Positions 33,705 to 42,109 of a stretch of DNA of 64,000 nucleotides are shown piece by piece; within the stretch, counting starts at the first letter, position 1; the number at the start of each line of letters is the position of its first letter. The translations under genes were made by a program, and so were the position numbers. The notes under the pieces were generated by a model that made no database searches, was not told where the DNA came from, and was given only the letters and a program-made list of their open reading frames with translations. Origin of the DNA: Kiritimatiellia bacterium (GTDB lineage Bacteria > Verrucomicrobiota > Kiritimatiellia > UBA8416 > JABMPJ01). Where the stretch lies: assembly GCA_030745755.1 (NCBI GenBank), contig JASLOA010000013.1, forward strand, positions 16,688-80,687. Direction: 5' to 3'.

Positions 33705-34966
33705 TGCGTAATCGCATTCTGGGAATAGCCGGGCTGATGATACGGCAGGCCGTCCGCTCGCGCTTTGTGTTCTGCCTGTTTGTGCTGATGCTGTCACTCC
33801 TGGTCGGGTTTGCCCTGACGATCAAGGGGGATGGAACCGTCGCGGGCAGACTGCAGGTTCTTCTTTCTTACGCACGGGGCGCCGTGGGCGTTGTGTTGGG
33901 GATTGCCTCGCTGTGGCTGGCATGCGGCGCCTTTTCGGTGGAGATCGAGAACCGGCGGCTGCACCTGGTCATGGTGAAACCCGTTCGAAACGTTGAGCTG
34001 TGGATCGGGAAATGGCTCGGAATCGTGACGGTAGCCGCACTTATGCTGACCGTGGCCGGCCTGTTTCTGATGGGGGCGGGCACCGTTGCGCTGCGGCGTA
34101 CGGCGCCCGATGGCGTCGACGGGCGCACGGTACGCCAGCAGATCCTGGTTGCGCGCCAGCGTGTTGAAGCAGTGCGGGCAATGGGTGAGGCGGGCGAAGC
34201 GCGGTGGGAACTCGACTGTCCTGACGCCGTTGCGTCTGGTGCGTCCGTTTCCACGCTGCAATACCGGTTTGTGTCGCCCCTGCGCGATCAGCCGCCCATA
34301 CAGGTGCACTGGGCGGCGGTGGATGCGAATGGCGCCTCGCTCTTCGAAGCCGATTGTGAGGCCTATATGGACGGCGTCAACCGCCTGGACATTCCTGCCG
34401 AGAGCCTGCCGCCCGGAGAGCGCATCGCCCTGGTGTTTGGTATGCGGGTGAATCAACCGGATACACCGCATCATGTGACGTTTCACCCCGAGTATCCTGT
34501 CGAGCTGTACGTCCCTACTGGCGGGTTTGGTGAGAATCTGTTGCGCACGCTGTTGCTCATGTTCTGCCGCGTCGCATTGCTGGCGGCCCTGGGGGTCACC
34601 GTGGGTACCGTCTTTACATTTCCAGTCGCCGTGTTTGCGTCCGTTGCCATGATCATGGCTACGCTCGTCACCCAGTTCTTCGTGTTCTCATCGGCATGCG
34701 AACCGGGGTGCGGGCATGAGCACCATGGTGAAGAGACAACACCGCAATGGGTGGAGTGGACCGGGGAACACCTCGCCCGGGGCGTGCAATGTGTCGTGGC
34801 ACCTGTGCTGCACTACCGCGTCAGGGGCCGGTTGGCCGGCGGGGTCGCCGTGACATGGGACGAGGTGCATGAAGCGGCCGGTGTCCTCGTGTTCATGTAT
34901 GGTGGCGCGTTGTGTGCCCTTGGGTGCGGCGCGCTGCGTCGGCGTGAGATAGCGTTGCCGGTATAG
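33701..34966 (+). CDS. ABC-2 type transporter permease with large periplasmic insert
   Basis: 421 residues from the ATG at 33701, which overlaps the ATPase stop. Membrane segments at about 10-40, 55-80 and 105-125 are followed by a soluble insert (about 130-280), then membrane segments at 285-340 and 385-410. A His/Cys/Glu-rich patch CEPGCGHEHHGEE (about 345) could bind metal. The insert is likely extracytoplasmic. It completes the exporter with the two preceding genes. Confidence 0.8.
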   Translation: MMRNRILGIAGLMIRQAVRSRFVFCLFVLMLSLLVGFALTIKGDGTVAGRLQVLLSYARGAVGVVLGIASLWLACGAFSVEIENRRLHLVMVKPVRNVELWIGKWLGIVTVAALMLTVAGLFLMGAGTVALRRTAPDGVDGRTVRQQILVARQRVEAVRAMGEAGEARWELDCPDAVASGASVSTLQYRFVSPLRDQPPIQVHWAAVDANGASLFEADCEAYMDGVNRLDIPAESLPPGERIALVFGMRVNQPDTPHHVTFHPEYPVELYVPTGGFGENLLRTLLLMFCRVALLAALGVTVGTVFTFPVAVFASVAMIMATLVTQFFVFSSACEPGCGHEHHGEETTPQWVEWTGEHLARGVQCVVAPVLHYRVRGRLAGGVAVTWDEVHEAAGVLVFMYGGALCALGCGALRRREIALPV

Positions 34967-34969
34967 GGG

Positions 34970-35104
34970 CTGTTGCCCAAAAGGAGATCCCTCGGCTTCG
35001 CTCGGGATGACAGTTTTGGAATCAGTGAGTTTCCTGAAGAATTGTCATGCTGAGCTTGTCGAAGCATCTCCTCTGAGTGACCCCGATCGTTTGGGCAATA
35101 CGCC
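34970..35104. repeat. Class B hairpin, copy 5
   Basis: TTGCCCAAAAGGAGATCCCTC...GATGACA and TTGTCATGCTGAGCTTGTCG...CTCCT, closing with TTGGGCAATACGCC. This is the most complete copy, with inverted TTGCCCAA ends. Confidence 0.88.
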
Positions 35105-35194
35105 GTATAGAGAAGAGATATGCCGGTGGAGATGAAGACAGTGTCGGACGAAAAGAAGATAAGTTTTCAAAGAGGTGTGGAGATACGAAGCAAG

Positions 35195-35294
35195 TGTCAT
35201 CCCGAGCTTGTCGAGGGATCTCCAAATCATCGAGTACGCTGGAGATTTACTTCGGCAAGCTCAGCACAGGCTCTCGACTTCGCTCGGAATGACA
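35195..35294. repeat. Class A hairpin, copy 4, expanded
   Basis: TGTCATCCCGAGCTTGTCGA at the left and TCGACTTCGCTCGGAATGAC at the right. The loop carries an extra 'cttcggcaagctcagcacag' piece resembling a class B arm, so two repeat types appear recombined. The rest of the 371-nt gap (34967-35337) shows no gene. Confidence 0.8.
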
Positions 35295-35337
35295 GACTCT
35301 CTGTTGGGCTTCATTGATAATCTACGAAAAGAAGTTT

Positions 35338-36432
35338 ATGATGCGTCGATTCAAGCACGGTACAGGGGTTCCCTTGCTGACGGTGGCTGTTCTGCTGCTG
35401 GTCCTGGCCGGCGTGTTTCATGCGCCGCTGCTGGAGGCGCGCCGGCGGTCTACCCCCGAGATGGAGGTCTTGAGCGATGCGCCGCCGGTTGTCCTGTTCA
35501 CCACTGTTGTCCTGGGTGGATTCCGCGGCGTGATCGCGGACGCGCTCTGGCTGCGGGCCTCCTACTTGCAGGAAGAAGGACGCTATCTCGAACTCGTGCA
35601 GTTGGCCGACTGGGTCACCAAGCTCGAGCCGCGCACAACCGATGTCTGGGCGTTCCATGCCTGGAACCTGGCCTACAACGTTAGCGTCATGATGCCCGTG
35701 GCCGAAGATCGCTGGCGCTGGGTTCGGCAGGGCATCGAATTGCTGCGTGACAAGGGCGTTCATTACAACCCTGCGGATCCGCGGATCTATCGCGAGCTGG
35801 GCTGGATGTTCCAGCACAAGCTGGGCGGTGATTCTGATCGTCTGCATGCCTATTATAAGAGGCAGTGGAGTGACTATGTGGCCGCGCGAATCGGTGCCAG
35901 CGGCCGCGCCAATTACGATAGGCTCGCGTTGGAGCCGGACCTGCGTGAGTGCATCCGCAAAGACCTGGGTATGGATGTCGAGCGGATGCAGATCGTCGAT
36001 GCCATTTACGGTCCACTGGATTGGCGTCTGCCGCAGTCGCACGCCGTCTACTGGGCCTACCGGGGACTGGCGGTAGCCGGACCGGAAGGATTTCTTGAAT
36101 GTAGCCGCATGATCTACCAGTCGATGTCCGAGCTGTTCCTGTGGGGCAAGATGAGCTGGAATGGCCAGGATGAGCTCGTAATGGAGGCGGACAAGCGTCT
36201 GTTGCCTCGCGTTCTCCGTGCCTACGAGGATGCCCTATCGCTTTACGATCAGCCCGGTTTGAGCGAGGCCTATGCCAATTTCCTGACCGGCGCGACGCTG
36301 GTGATGGCCAAGCAAGGCGACAAGCGCCGTGCACGCCGCTGCTTCGAACGCCTCCACACCCATCATCCCACCCCGCTCACGGCCCGGGGATACGATGCCT
36401 TCATCGCTGCTCATCGGGAAGAGGGGAACTAG
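35338..36432 (+). CDS. Membrane-anchored TPR-like protein of unknown function
   Basis: 364 residues from the ATG at 35338 (AGAAG just upstream; 35341 is also possible). One N-terminal membrane helix (about 11-29), then a helical soluble region in which LVQLADWVTKLEPRTTDVWA and RAYEDALSLYDQPGLSEAYANF resemble degenerate TPRs. No catalytic motif is seen. The stop is immediately followed by the apbE ATG, so the two are probably expressed together. Confidence 0.7.
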   Translation: MMRRFKHGTGVPLLTVAVLLLVLAGVFHAPLLEARRRSTPEMEVLSDAPPVVLFTTVVLGGFRGVIADALWLRASYLQEEGRYLELVQLADWVTKLEPRTTDVWAFHAWNLAYNVSVMMPVAEDRWRWVRQGIELLRDKGVHYNPADPRIYRELGWMFQHKLGGDSDRLHAYYKRQWSDYVAARIGASGRANYDRLALEPDLRECIRKDLGMDVERMQIVDAIYGPLDWRLPQSHAVYWAYRGLAVAGPEGFLECSRMIYQSMSELFLWGKMSWNGQDELVMEADKRLLPRVLRAYEDALSLYDQPGLSEAYANFLTGATLVMAKQGDKRRARRCFERLHTHHPTPLTARGYDAFIAAHREEGN

Positions 36433-37662
36433 ATGTTGTCGAAACGGATTGGTAGGGCGACCCCTCCGGGGGAGCCGTGCGCAAGGAGTCGTGCATGTGT
36501 AGCGGCAGTTGCGGACAGGGCCTGTTCTGCCGCAGCGCATGCGCACGACTTACTCGCGGCTCGCCGGGACGGCTCGCCCTACCCGCGAGGCCTCTGGGTT
36601 CTATCGCTGTTTCTCTTTCTCGCCATCTCGTGTCGTCGCGAAGCCAAGCCGGTTTCGCGGCAGTGGGAGACCATGGGCACCTTTGCCTCCGTCAGCGTTC
36701 CCGCCAGTGCGGCGGACACGCTGTCCCCGTGTGTGGCAGAGGCGACCGGTTCTTTCGCAGACTTCAATGCGCTGTTCAGCACGTATATCGAGAGCAGCGA
36801 GATCTCGCGTCTCAACCGTGACGCCGGCGGCGCGTCGGTTGTGATATCGGCCACAACGGCCGAAATGCTCAGGCTGGCCCGTCATTACGGCGAACTGTCA
36901 GATGGTGCCTTCGATATTTCCGTTAAGCCCCTCATGCAGCTGTGGGGCTTTCGCGGCACGAATCCGCCAACCGCATTGCCTGTTGCTGCCGACCGTGAGG
37001 CGCTGTTGCCCCTGGTTGACTATCGACGCGTTGAGCTGAGCGATGGCACCGCACGGCTTCTGGCCGCAGGGATGCAAGTCGACCTGGGGGGCATCGCCAA
37101 GGGGTTTGCTGTAGATGCCTGCTTTGATGGGCTCGTCAAGACGGGGCACCGCGATATCCTGGTCAACCTGGGCGGCAACATGCGCGGCAGCGGCAGTGCG
37201 GCGCCGAACCGCGCATGGCGCGTGGGGGTTCGCCATCCCTTCGACCGATCACAGCTCGTGGGGGCGGTAGCGCTGCCCGATGGCTGGGCTGTTGCGACGT
37301 CCGGCAACTATGAGAAGTTCATAGAGATCGACGACCAACGCTATGCCCACATCATGGACCCACGCACCGGACTCCCCGTTCAAGGCATGGCCGGCGCAAC
37401 CGTACTCAGCCGCACCGGCGTCGAAGCCGATGCTCTATCTACGGCCCTGTTTGTCGTCGGCATGCAGGGGGCAGGGGAGATGCTGGCCCGGGCGCCCGAC
37501 TCCGAAGCGCTCCTCATCCCCGACCGCCACCCCCTGGAAATCCACGTCACCCCCGGCTTCGCAGACCACTTTGCCCCACTGCCTTCCTATGAAGATGCTG
37601 TTCGCGTGATGCGGGGAGGGGGGGGGGTGGAGAGGTGTGGCGGCCCTACTGTCGGCAAGTAA
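36433..37662 (+). CDS. apbE: FAD:protein FMN transferase lipoprotein (ApbE)
   Basis: 409 residues; GAGGGGAA precedes the ATG. ApbE blocks: WETMGTFASVSVPA, DGAFDISVKPLMQLWGF, VDLGGIAKGFAVDACFD, ILVNLGGNMRGSG, YAHIMDPRTGLP and GVEADALSTALFVVG. It attaches FMN to a Thr/Ser of flavoproteins. The signal region is odd: residues about 8-55 come from an inserted TAGGGCGA...-type repeat, and only then comes the lipoprotein core LSLFLFLAISC. No alternative in-frame start exists between the two. A 10-G run near the 3' end makes the last about 15 residues variable in principle. Confidence 0.9.
   Translation: MLSKRIGRATPPGEPCARSRACVAAVADRACSAAAHAHDLLAARRDGSPYPRGLWVLSLFLFLAISCRREAKPVSRQWETMGTFASVSVPASAADTLSPCVAEATGSFADFNALFSTYIESSEISRLNRDAGGASVVISATTAEMLRLARHYGELSDGAFDISVKPLMQLWGFRGTNPPTALPVAADREALLPLVDYRRVELSDGTARLLAAGMQVDLGGIAKGFAVDACFDGLVKTGHRDILVNLGGNMRGSGSAAPNRAWRVGVRHPFDRSQLVGAVALPDGWAVATSGNYEKFIEIDDQRYAHIMDPRTGLPVQGMAGATVLSRTGVEADALSTALFVVGMQGAGEMLARAPDSEALLIPDRHPLEIHVTPGFADHFAPLPSYEDAVRVMRGGGGVERCGGPTVGK
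36449..36592. repeat. Repeat inserted in the apbE signal-peptide region
   Basis: GGTAGGGCGACCCCTCCGGG at the left and GGCTCGCCGGGACGGCTCGC...CCTACC at the right are imperfect inverted arms of the family also seen at 6929, 32690 and 52871. The whole segment is open in the apbE frame. Confidence 0.7.
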
Positions 37663-37679
37663 CCTGTTGAACGTTTGGA

Positions 37680-38078
37680 TCAGCGTTTTCTGGAAGGGCG
37701 CGCTCTTCCAGAAATACGCTGCTGCCGCTCGTTCTTCCCATACTGTGCTCTCTCTTCGCGCAAAACATGCACGCAGAAGGAATTCAAGCTTTCGCCATAT
37801 CGTAGAGCGTCTACCGCGAGGGCCTTATGCAGCTCCTTTCCAACCCTGACAACGAATTTTCCAGAGTACTCCTTTCCCGCAGTGGCTGCGGGAAGGGGCT
37901 CCCCATCTTCTTGATAGATATCGATCCACTCTTCCACGGTCTGGCAGAGATCTTTGTAGACCTTGGCTTCGTTATCTCCGTGAATACCGCCCAACATAAG
38001 ACCTGGGCATGTACCAACATAGCACTGATCCTCTTTCGACCATTCCACAATCTTGAGGTACCTATCACTCTGCTTCAT
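37680..38078 (-). CDS. hicB: HicB-type antitoxin
   Basis: 132 residues: an N-terminal partially degraded RNase H-like HicB fold (YVGTCPGLMLGGIHGDNEAKVYKDLCQTVEEWI) and a C-terminal ribbon-helix-helix (SGKFVVRVGKELHKALAVDALRYGESLNSF) that would bind the operator. It overlaps hicA by 4 nt, downstream of the toxin, the usual hicAB order. The last about 15 residues are Arg-rich. Confidence 0.88.
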   Translation of the reverse strand: MKQSDRYLKIVEWSKEDQCYVGTCPGLMLGGIHGDNEAKVYKDLCQTVEEWIDIYQEDGEPLPAATAGKEYSGKFVVRVGKELHKALAVDALRYGESLNSFCVHVLREERAQYGKNERQQRISGRARPSRKR

Positions 38079-38269
38079 TTTGTCACCTCGCGAACTGCTT
38101 TTCTGACATCTCGTTCTTGATACCGTTTCGCGTCATGCGAAGGGTTGCCGCTGAGAGTTATCTTTGAGCCTCGGTCGTGCGTGAAGTTCCGGTGACTACC
38201 CTTGCCGCCACGATTCACAAATCCTGCTTCTGTCAGGTCACGAATCAGCTCCTTAATCCTCTTTGGCAT
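38075..38269 (-). CDS. hicA: HicA-type mRNA interferase toxin
   Basis: 64 residues: MPKRIKELIRDLTEAGFVNRGGKGSHRNFTH shows the HicA dsRNA-binding-like fold with the catalytic His in GSHRNF. The family cuts mRNA and tmRNA. The gene lies on the strand opposite its neighbours apbE and trpS, consistent with a mobile toxin-antitoxin unit. Confidence 0.9.
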   Translation of the reverse strand: MPKRIKELIRDLTEAGFVNRGGKGSHRNFTHDRGSKITLSGNPSHDAKRYQERDVRKAVREVTK

Positions 38270-38282
38270 AAAGGTATGGTAC

Positions 38283-38292
38283 TACTATAGTA
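38283..38292 (-). promoter_or_regulatory. Possible hicAB operator
   Basis: The perfect 10-bp palindrome TACTATAGTA lies 14 nt upstream of hicA, overlapping TACTAT, a -10-like hexamer. It could be the site where HicB represses its own operon. Confidence 0.35.
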
Positions 38293-38364
38293 TCACGGCA
38301 GTCAATCCTCGACTGTTGATAATCTCTTCTCGCCCGACGTCCGACTCTCCGTTCGGAGCGGTGC

Positions 38365-38393
38365 TTGATCTGGTGCGGGGCGTGCGGTATTCT
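38365..38393 (+). promoter_or_regulatory. Candidate promoter of the trpS operon
   Basis: TTGATC, a 17-nt spacer and TATTCT, about 37 nt before the trpS ATG. The six overlapping genes that follow could all be read from it. Confidence 0.5.
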
Positions 38394-38429
38394 CCCCGGA
38401 GCTGTTTTCTTCAGGAGATGGGACGGGGT

Positions 38430-39392
38430 ATGAGGATTCTTTCGGGTATACAGCCTTCGGGCAAGCTGCACATTGGCAACTACTTTGGCATGATGCGACC
38501 GGCGATCGAGTTACAGGAGCGTGGCGATGCCTATCTGTTCATCGCAAACTACCATGCGCTGACGACCGTGGCCGATGCCGATGCACTGCGGGCATCGACC
38601 TGGGATGTCGCGCTCGACTTCCTTGCCTGCGGGCTCGATCCGGAGCGTACGGTCTTCTTTCGTCAGAGCGATGTACCGGAGGTCACCGAGCTGGCCTGGT
38701 TGCTTTCGATCGTGACCCCCATGGGGCTCCTGGAGCGCTGCCACAGTTACAAGGATAAGACGGCCAAGGGTATCACCCCATCGCACGGCCTCTTCGCCTA
38801 TCCGGTGCTCATGGCGGCGGATATCCTGGCCGTGCAATCGGATATCGTGCCGGTGGGGCGCGACCAGAAGCAGCATGTGGAGGTGACTCGCGACCTCGCC
38901 ATCAAGTTCAACAACCAGTATGCGCCTGTCTTCAAGGTCCCCGAACCGTCGATCCAGGACCATGTCGCCGTGGTGCCGGGCGTGGATGGCCAGAAGATGT
39001 CGAAGTCCTATAACAACCACATTGAGCTGTTCGGCGGCAAGAAAGCCACGAAATCCAAGGTCATGCGAATTGTGACCGACAGCACACCGCTCGAAGAACC
39101 GAAGGACCCCGACACGTGTAACGTCTTCGCGCTCTACAAACTCTTCGCCGACGCCGATGAGCAGCAGGCTATGGCGGACCGCTATCGGGCGGGCAACTTT
39201 GGCTATGGCGATGCCAAGAAGGCGCTCTTCGAGAAGCTGTGGGAGACGTTCGAGCCGTTCCGCGCCAAGCGCGAAGAACTGGCGGCCAATCCGGACTTTG
39301 TGGAGTCCGTCCTGAAAAGCGGCGCCGCGAAGGCGCGGGTGGAAGCCCGCCGCACGCTTGACCAGGCACGCCAGGCGGTGGGGCTCGCATGA
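38430..39392 (+). CDS. trpS: Tryptophanyl-tRNA synthetase
   Basis: 320 residues from the ATG at 38430 (MRILSGIQPSG); the track start at 38202 runs back through hicA. The HIGH-equivalent is PSGKLHIGNYFG and the KMSKS loop is GQKMSKSYNN. NYHALTTV and GRDQKQHVEVTRDLA are further class Ic signatures. It charges tRNA-Trp. The stop overlaps scpA (ATGA). Confidence 0.96.
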   Translation: MRILSGIQPSGKLHIGNYFGMMRPAIELQERGDAYLFIANYHALTTVADADALRASTWDVALDFLACGLDPERTVFFRQSDVPEVTELAWLLSIVTPMGLLERCHSYKDKTAKGITPSHGLFAYPVLMAADILAVQSDIVPVGRDQKQHVEVTRDLAIKFNNQYAPVFKVPEPSIQDHVAVVPGVDGQKMSKSYNNHIELFGGKKATKSKVMRIVTDSTPLEEPKDPDTCNVFALYKLFADADEQQAMADRYRAGNFGYGDAKKALFEKLWETFEPFRAKREELAANPDFVESVLKSGAAKARVEARRTLDQARQAVGLA

Positions 39393-40195
39393 CGCTGGCC
39401 CTCCAGGAAGACTACAAGGTCGATCTCGAGGTGTTCGAGGGACCCCTCGACCTCTTGCTCTACCTGATCCGCAAGGATGAGGTCGACATTTACGATATTC
39501 CCATCGAGCGCGTCACGACGCAGTACATGGAGTATCTTGACCTGATGCGCATGCTCGACCTGAACATCGCGGGCGAGTTCATCGTCATGGCCGCCACGCT
39601 AATGATGATCAAAAGCCGCATGCTGCTCCCGGTTGAGGAACGCCACGATCTGCCCGAAGAGGATGAAGAGGCCGACCCGCGCTGGGAACTGGTGCGCCAG
39701 TTGGTTGAATACAAGAAGTTCAAAGATGCGGCCACACTCCTCAAAGACTGGGAGGTCTCGCAGGAGAATGCGTTCCTGCATAGTGGAAGCGGCGTGGTGA
39801 TTGAGCCCGACGAGCCGGGCCTGGCGATCAAGGATGTCAACATTTTCGATCTCATCAGTGCCTTCAACGAGGTGCTGAAACGTGCCGCCGTGGAAGACCT
39901 GGGCGAGATATTCGCCGAGAAGTTCACCGTGGCCGAGAAGATCGAAGCGATCCTCCACCGCGTGCGCGGCGGCGAATCGATCATGTTCTTTGAGTTGTTC
40001 TCGTCGATGAGTTCACGCCAGGAAATTGTGTGTACCTTCCTGGCACTCCTGGAGTTGATTAAGATCCGGCAGATCGACGTGCTGCAGAAAGAACGCTTTG
40101 GCGATATGGTGATCGAAGCCGCCGAGGAGGCTGAGGAAGCCGAGGAAGAGCCCGACATGTTTGCGGGTTTGGAACAGGAAGACAGCGATGAGTGA
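39389..40195 (+). CDS. scpA: Segregation and condensation protein A
   Basis: 268 residues. FEGPLDLLLYLIRKDEVDIYDIPIERVTTQY is the kleisin N-terminal signature that binds the SMC neck. AGEFIVMAATLMMIKSRMLLP follows, and the C-terminal winged helix (about 190-245) would bind the SMC head. The acidic tail EEAEEAEEEPDMFAGLEQ is variable. It works with ScpB (next gene, 8-nt overlap) and SMC. Confidence 0.95.
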   Translation: MTLALQEDYKVDLEVFEGPLDLLLYLIRKDEVDIYDIPIERVTTQYMEYLDLMRMLDLNIAGEFIVMAATLMMIKSRMLLPVEERHDLPEEDEEADPRWELVRQLVEYKKFKDAATLLKDWEVSQENAFLHSGSGVVIEPDEPGLAIKDVNIFDLISAFNEVLKRAAVEDLGEIFAEKFTVAEKIEAILHRVRGGESIMFFELFSSMSSRQEIVCTFLALLELIKIRQIDVLQKERFGDMVIEAAEEAEEAEEEPDMFAGLEQEDSDE

Positions 40196-41000
40196 GAAGA
40201 AGACAGACGTAGACGCAGCAGACATCGTGGATCTGAAACAGATTCTTGGCGCCATGATCTTTGGCGCCAACCGGTCTCTGTCCATCAAGGAGATGAAGAA
40301 GACACTGCGGGCCGTGGGCGAGGAGTCCGGCGGCCCGGCCAAGGTGTACGCCACGATCCGCGAGAGTGAGATTGCCCAGACACTCGAGAAGCTGATCATC
40401 GAGATGGACCAGCTGCAAGGCGGCATGCATATCGCCGAGGTGGCCGGTGGCTTCCGGTTCCAGAGCGATCCGCAGTGCGGTATCTGGCTGCGCAACCTCC
40501 TCGATAAAGGCAAGCCAAGTCGTCTCTCCCAGCCCGGCCTGGAGACCCTGGCCGTGATTGCCTATCGGCAACCCATCACGCGCGCACAGATTGAGGCCAT
40601 CCGTGGGGTCAGCGTCGATCATGTCGTGCGCAAGCTTCTGGAGATGCAACTCATCCGTATATCCGGTCGCTCCGAGCTGCCCGGTCGTCCCTTTATGTAT
40701 GCCACGACGCACTACTTCCTGGAGCATTTCGGACTGCGCGATCTCAGCCAGCTCGAAGAGGTCAACCCGATGCTGAAGCGGCGCGACGCCGCGGTATCGG
40801 TTGAAACCGCTCAGAAGGAGGCGACGCAGCCTGAAATGGACATGTCCGCGACCGCCGACGACTCAACGGAAGCGGAGTCGGAAGCGGAGTCGGAAGAAGA
40901 CGCGACGGCCGATGATACGGCCGACAACCCTCCAACTCCTCCTGCCGAAGCACCCGGCGACGATAGTGAAGATGAAGAGAAGCAGGCGGATACCCCGTGA
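40188..41000 (+). CDS. scpB: Segregation and condensation protein B
   Basis: 270 residues from the ATG at 40188. Two winged-helix domains: ILGAMIFGANRSLSIKEM...GGFRFQ and LSQPGLETLAVIAYRQPITRAQIEAIRGVSVD with RSELPGRPFMYATT. An acidic, low-complexity tail follows (about 215-270, ATADDSTEAESEAESEED). It dimerises and regulates the ScpA-SMC ring. It overlaps hisC (GTGA). Confidence 0.95.
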   Translation: MSEKKTDVDAADIVDLKQILGAMIFGANRSLSIKEMKKTLRAVGEESGGPAKVYATIRESEIAQTLEKLIIEMDQLQGGMHIAEVAGGFRFQSDPQCGIWLRNLLDKGKPSRLSQPGLETLAVIAYRQPITRAQIEAIRGVSVDHVVRKLLEMQLIRISGRSELPGRPFMYATTHYFLEHFGLRDLSQLEEVNPMLKRRDAAVSVETAQKEATQPEMDMSATADDSTEAESEAESEEDATADDTADNPPTPPAEAPGDDSEDEEKQADTP

Positions 41001-42109
41001 AGTCCTTTGCAGAGCTAGCCAATCCCTGGGTCCAAGACCTCGTGGTTTACGAACCCGGTCGCCCCATTGAAGAAGTGGCCCGGGAGCTCGGGTTCACTAA
41101 CCCCGGCGATATCATCAAGCTGGCATCCAACGAGAATGCCCTGGGCCCGTCTCCCCTGGCCGTGCAAGCGATGCGGGGTGCGGCCGAGACCATGCATCTC
41201 TATCCCGATGGCGGCACCTTCACCTTGCGTCAGGCGTTGGCCGCCCATCTTGATGTTGATCCTGCGCAGATACTTCCGGGCACCGGGAGTAACGAGCTGA
41301 TTGAGCTGTTGGGGCACGCGTTTCTCGGTGAGGGAACCAACATCGTCATGTCCCGGCAGGCCTTCGTGGTCTATCGGCTCGTGGCGAATGCTGCACGCGC
41401 GGCGACCATTGCCGTGCCGATGACCGACTTCAGACATGATCTTATGGCCATGCTCGATGCGATCACGCCTGAGACGAAGATCGTGTTCATCGCCAATCCG
41501 AACAACCCCACCGGCACGATGGTGTCGCAGGCTGAGATCGACCGCTTTATGGATGCGGTGCCGAACGATGTGATCGTCTGCTTCGACGAAGCCTATGTGG
41601 AGCTGCTGGATCCTGGGCAGCAACCCGATGTGCTCCAGTACGTGCGGGCTGGCCGCAATGTGGTGGTGCTACGTACGTTCTCGAAAGCCTATGGCCTGGC
41701 CGGGTTGCGTATGGGCTATGCCGTGGCTCCAGAGCCCTGCAGTGCGCTTCTGAACAGCGTGCGCCAACCGTTCAATGTAAACGCCATGGCCCAGGTCGCG
41801 GCCCGGGCGGCGCTGGCTGACGAGGACCATATCGAGCGAACGCGGCGATTGGTCAGCGATGGCATCGCCCAGTTTGAAGCCGGTTTTAAGGCCCTGGGAC
41901 TTGCCTGGGTGCCGACGGTTGTGAATTTTGTGCTTGTCGAGGTGGGTGCGGGACGTGAGACCTTTGTGGCGCTTCAGAAGGAAGGTGTCATTACGCGGCC
42001 CATGGATGGCTACGGATTGCCTGGCCATATCCGCATTACCATCGGTACCCGCGAGGAGAATGAGAAGTGTCTTCTCGCACTGGCGCGCGTGATGGAGGAC
42101 TCCAAGTGA
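40997..42109 (+). CDS. hisC: Histidinol-phosphate / aromatic aminotransferase
   Basis: 370 residues with a GTG start overlapping the scpB stop. Fold type I PLP enzyme: ASNENALGPSPLAVQAM, PGTGSNELIELLG, NPNNPTGTMVS, FDEAYVEL, and the PLP lysine in TFSKAYGLAGLRMGYA. Its place directly before tyrA and aroA suggests that it serves tyrosine/phenylalanine synthesis, alone or in addition to histidine. No other his genes are near. Confidence 0.92.
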   Translation: MKSFAELANPWVQDLVVYEPGRPIEEVARELGFTNPGDIIKLASNENALGPSPLAVQAMRGAAETMHLYPDGGTFTLRQALAAHLDVDPAQILPGTGSNELIELLGHAFLGEGTNIVMSRQAFVVYRLVANAARAATIAVPMTDFRHDLMAMLDAITPETKIVFIANPNNPTGTMVSQAEIDRFMDAVPNDVIVCFDEAYVELLDPGQQPDVLQYVRAGRNVVVLRTFSKAYGLAGLRMGYAVAPEPCSALLNSVRQPFNVNAMAQVAARAALADEDHIERTRRLVSDGIAQFEAGFKALGLAWVPTVVNFVLVEVGAGRETFVALQKEGVITRPMDGYGLPGHIRITIGTREENEKCLLALARVMEDSK

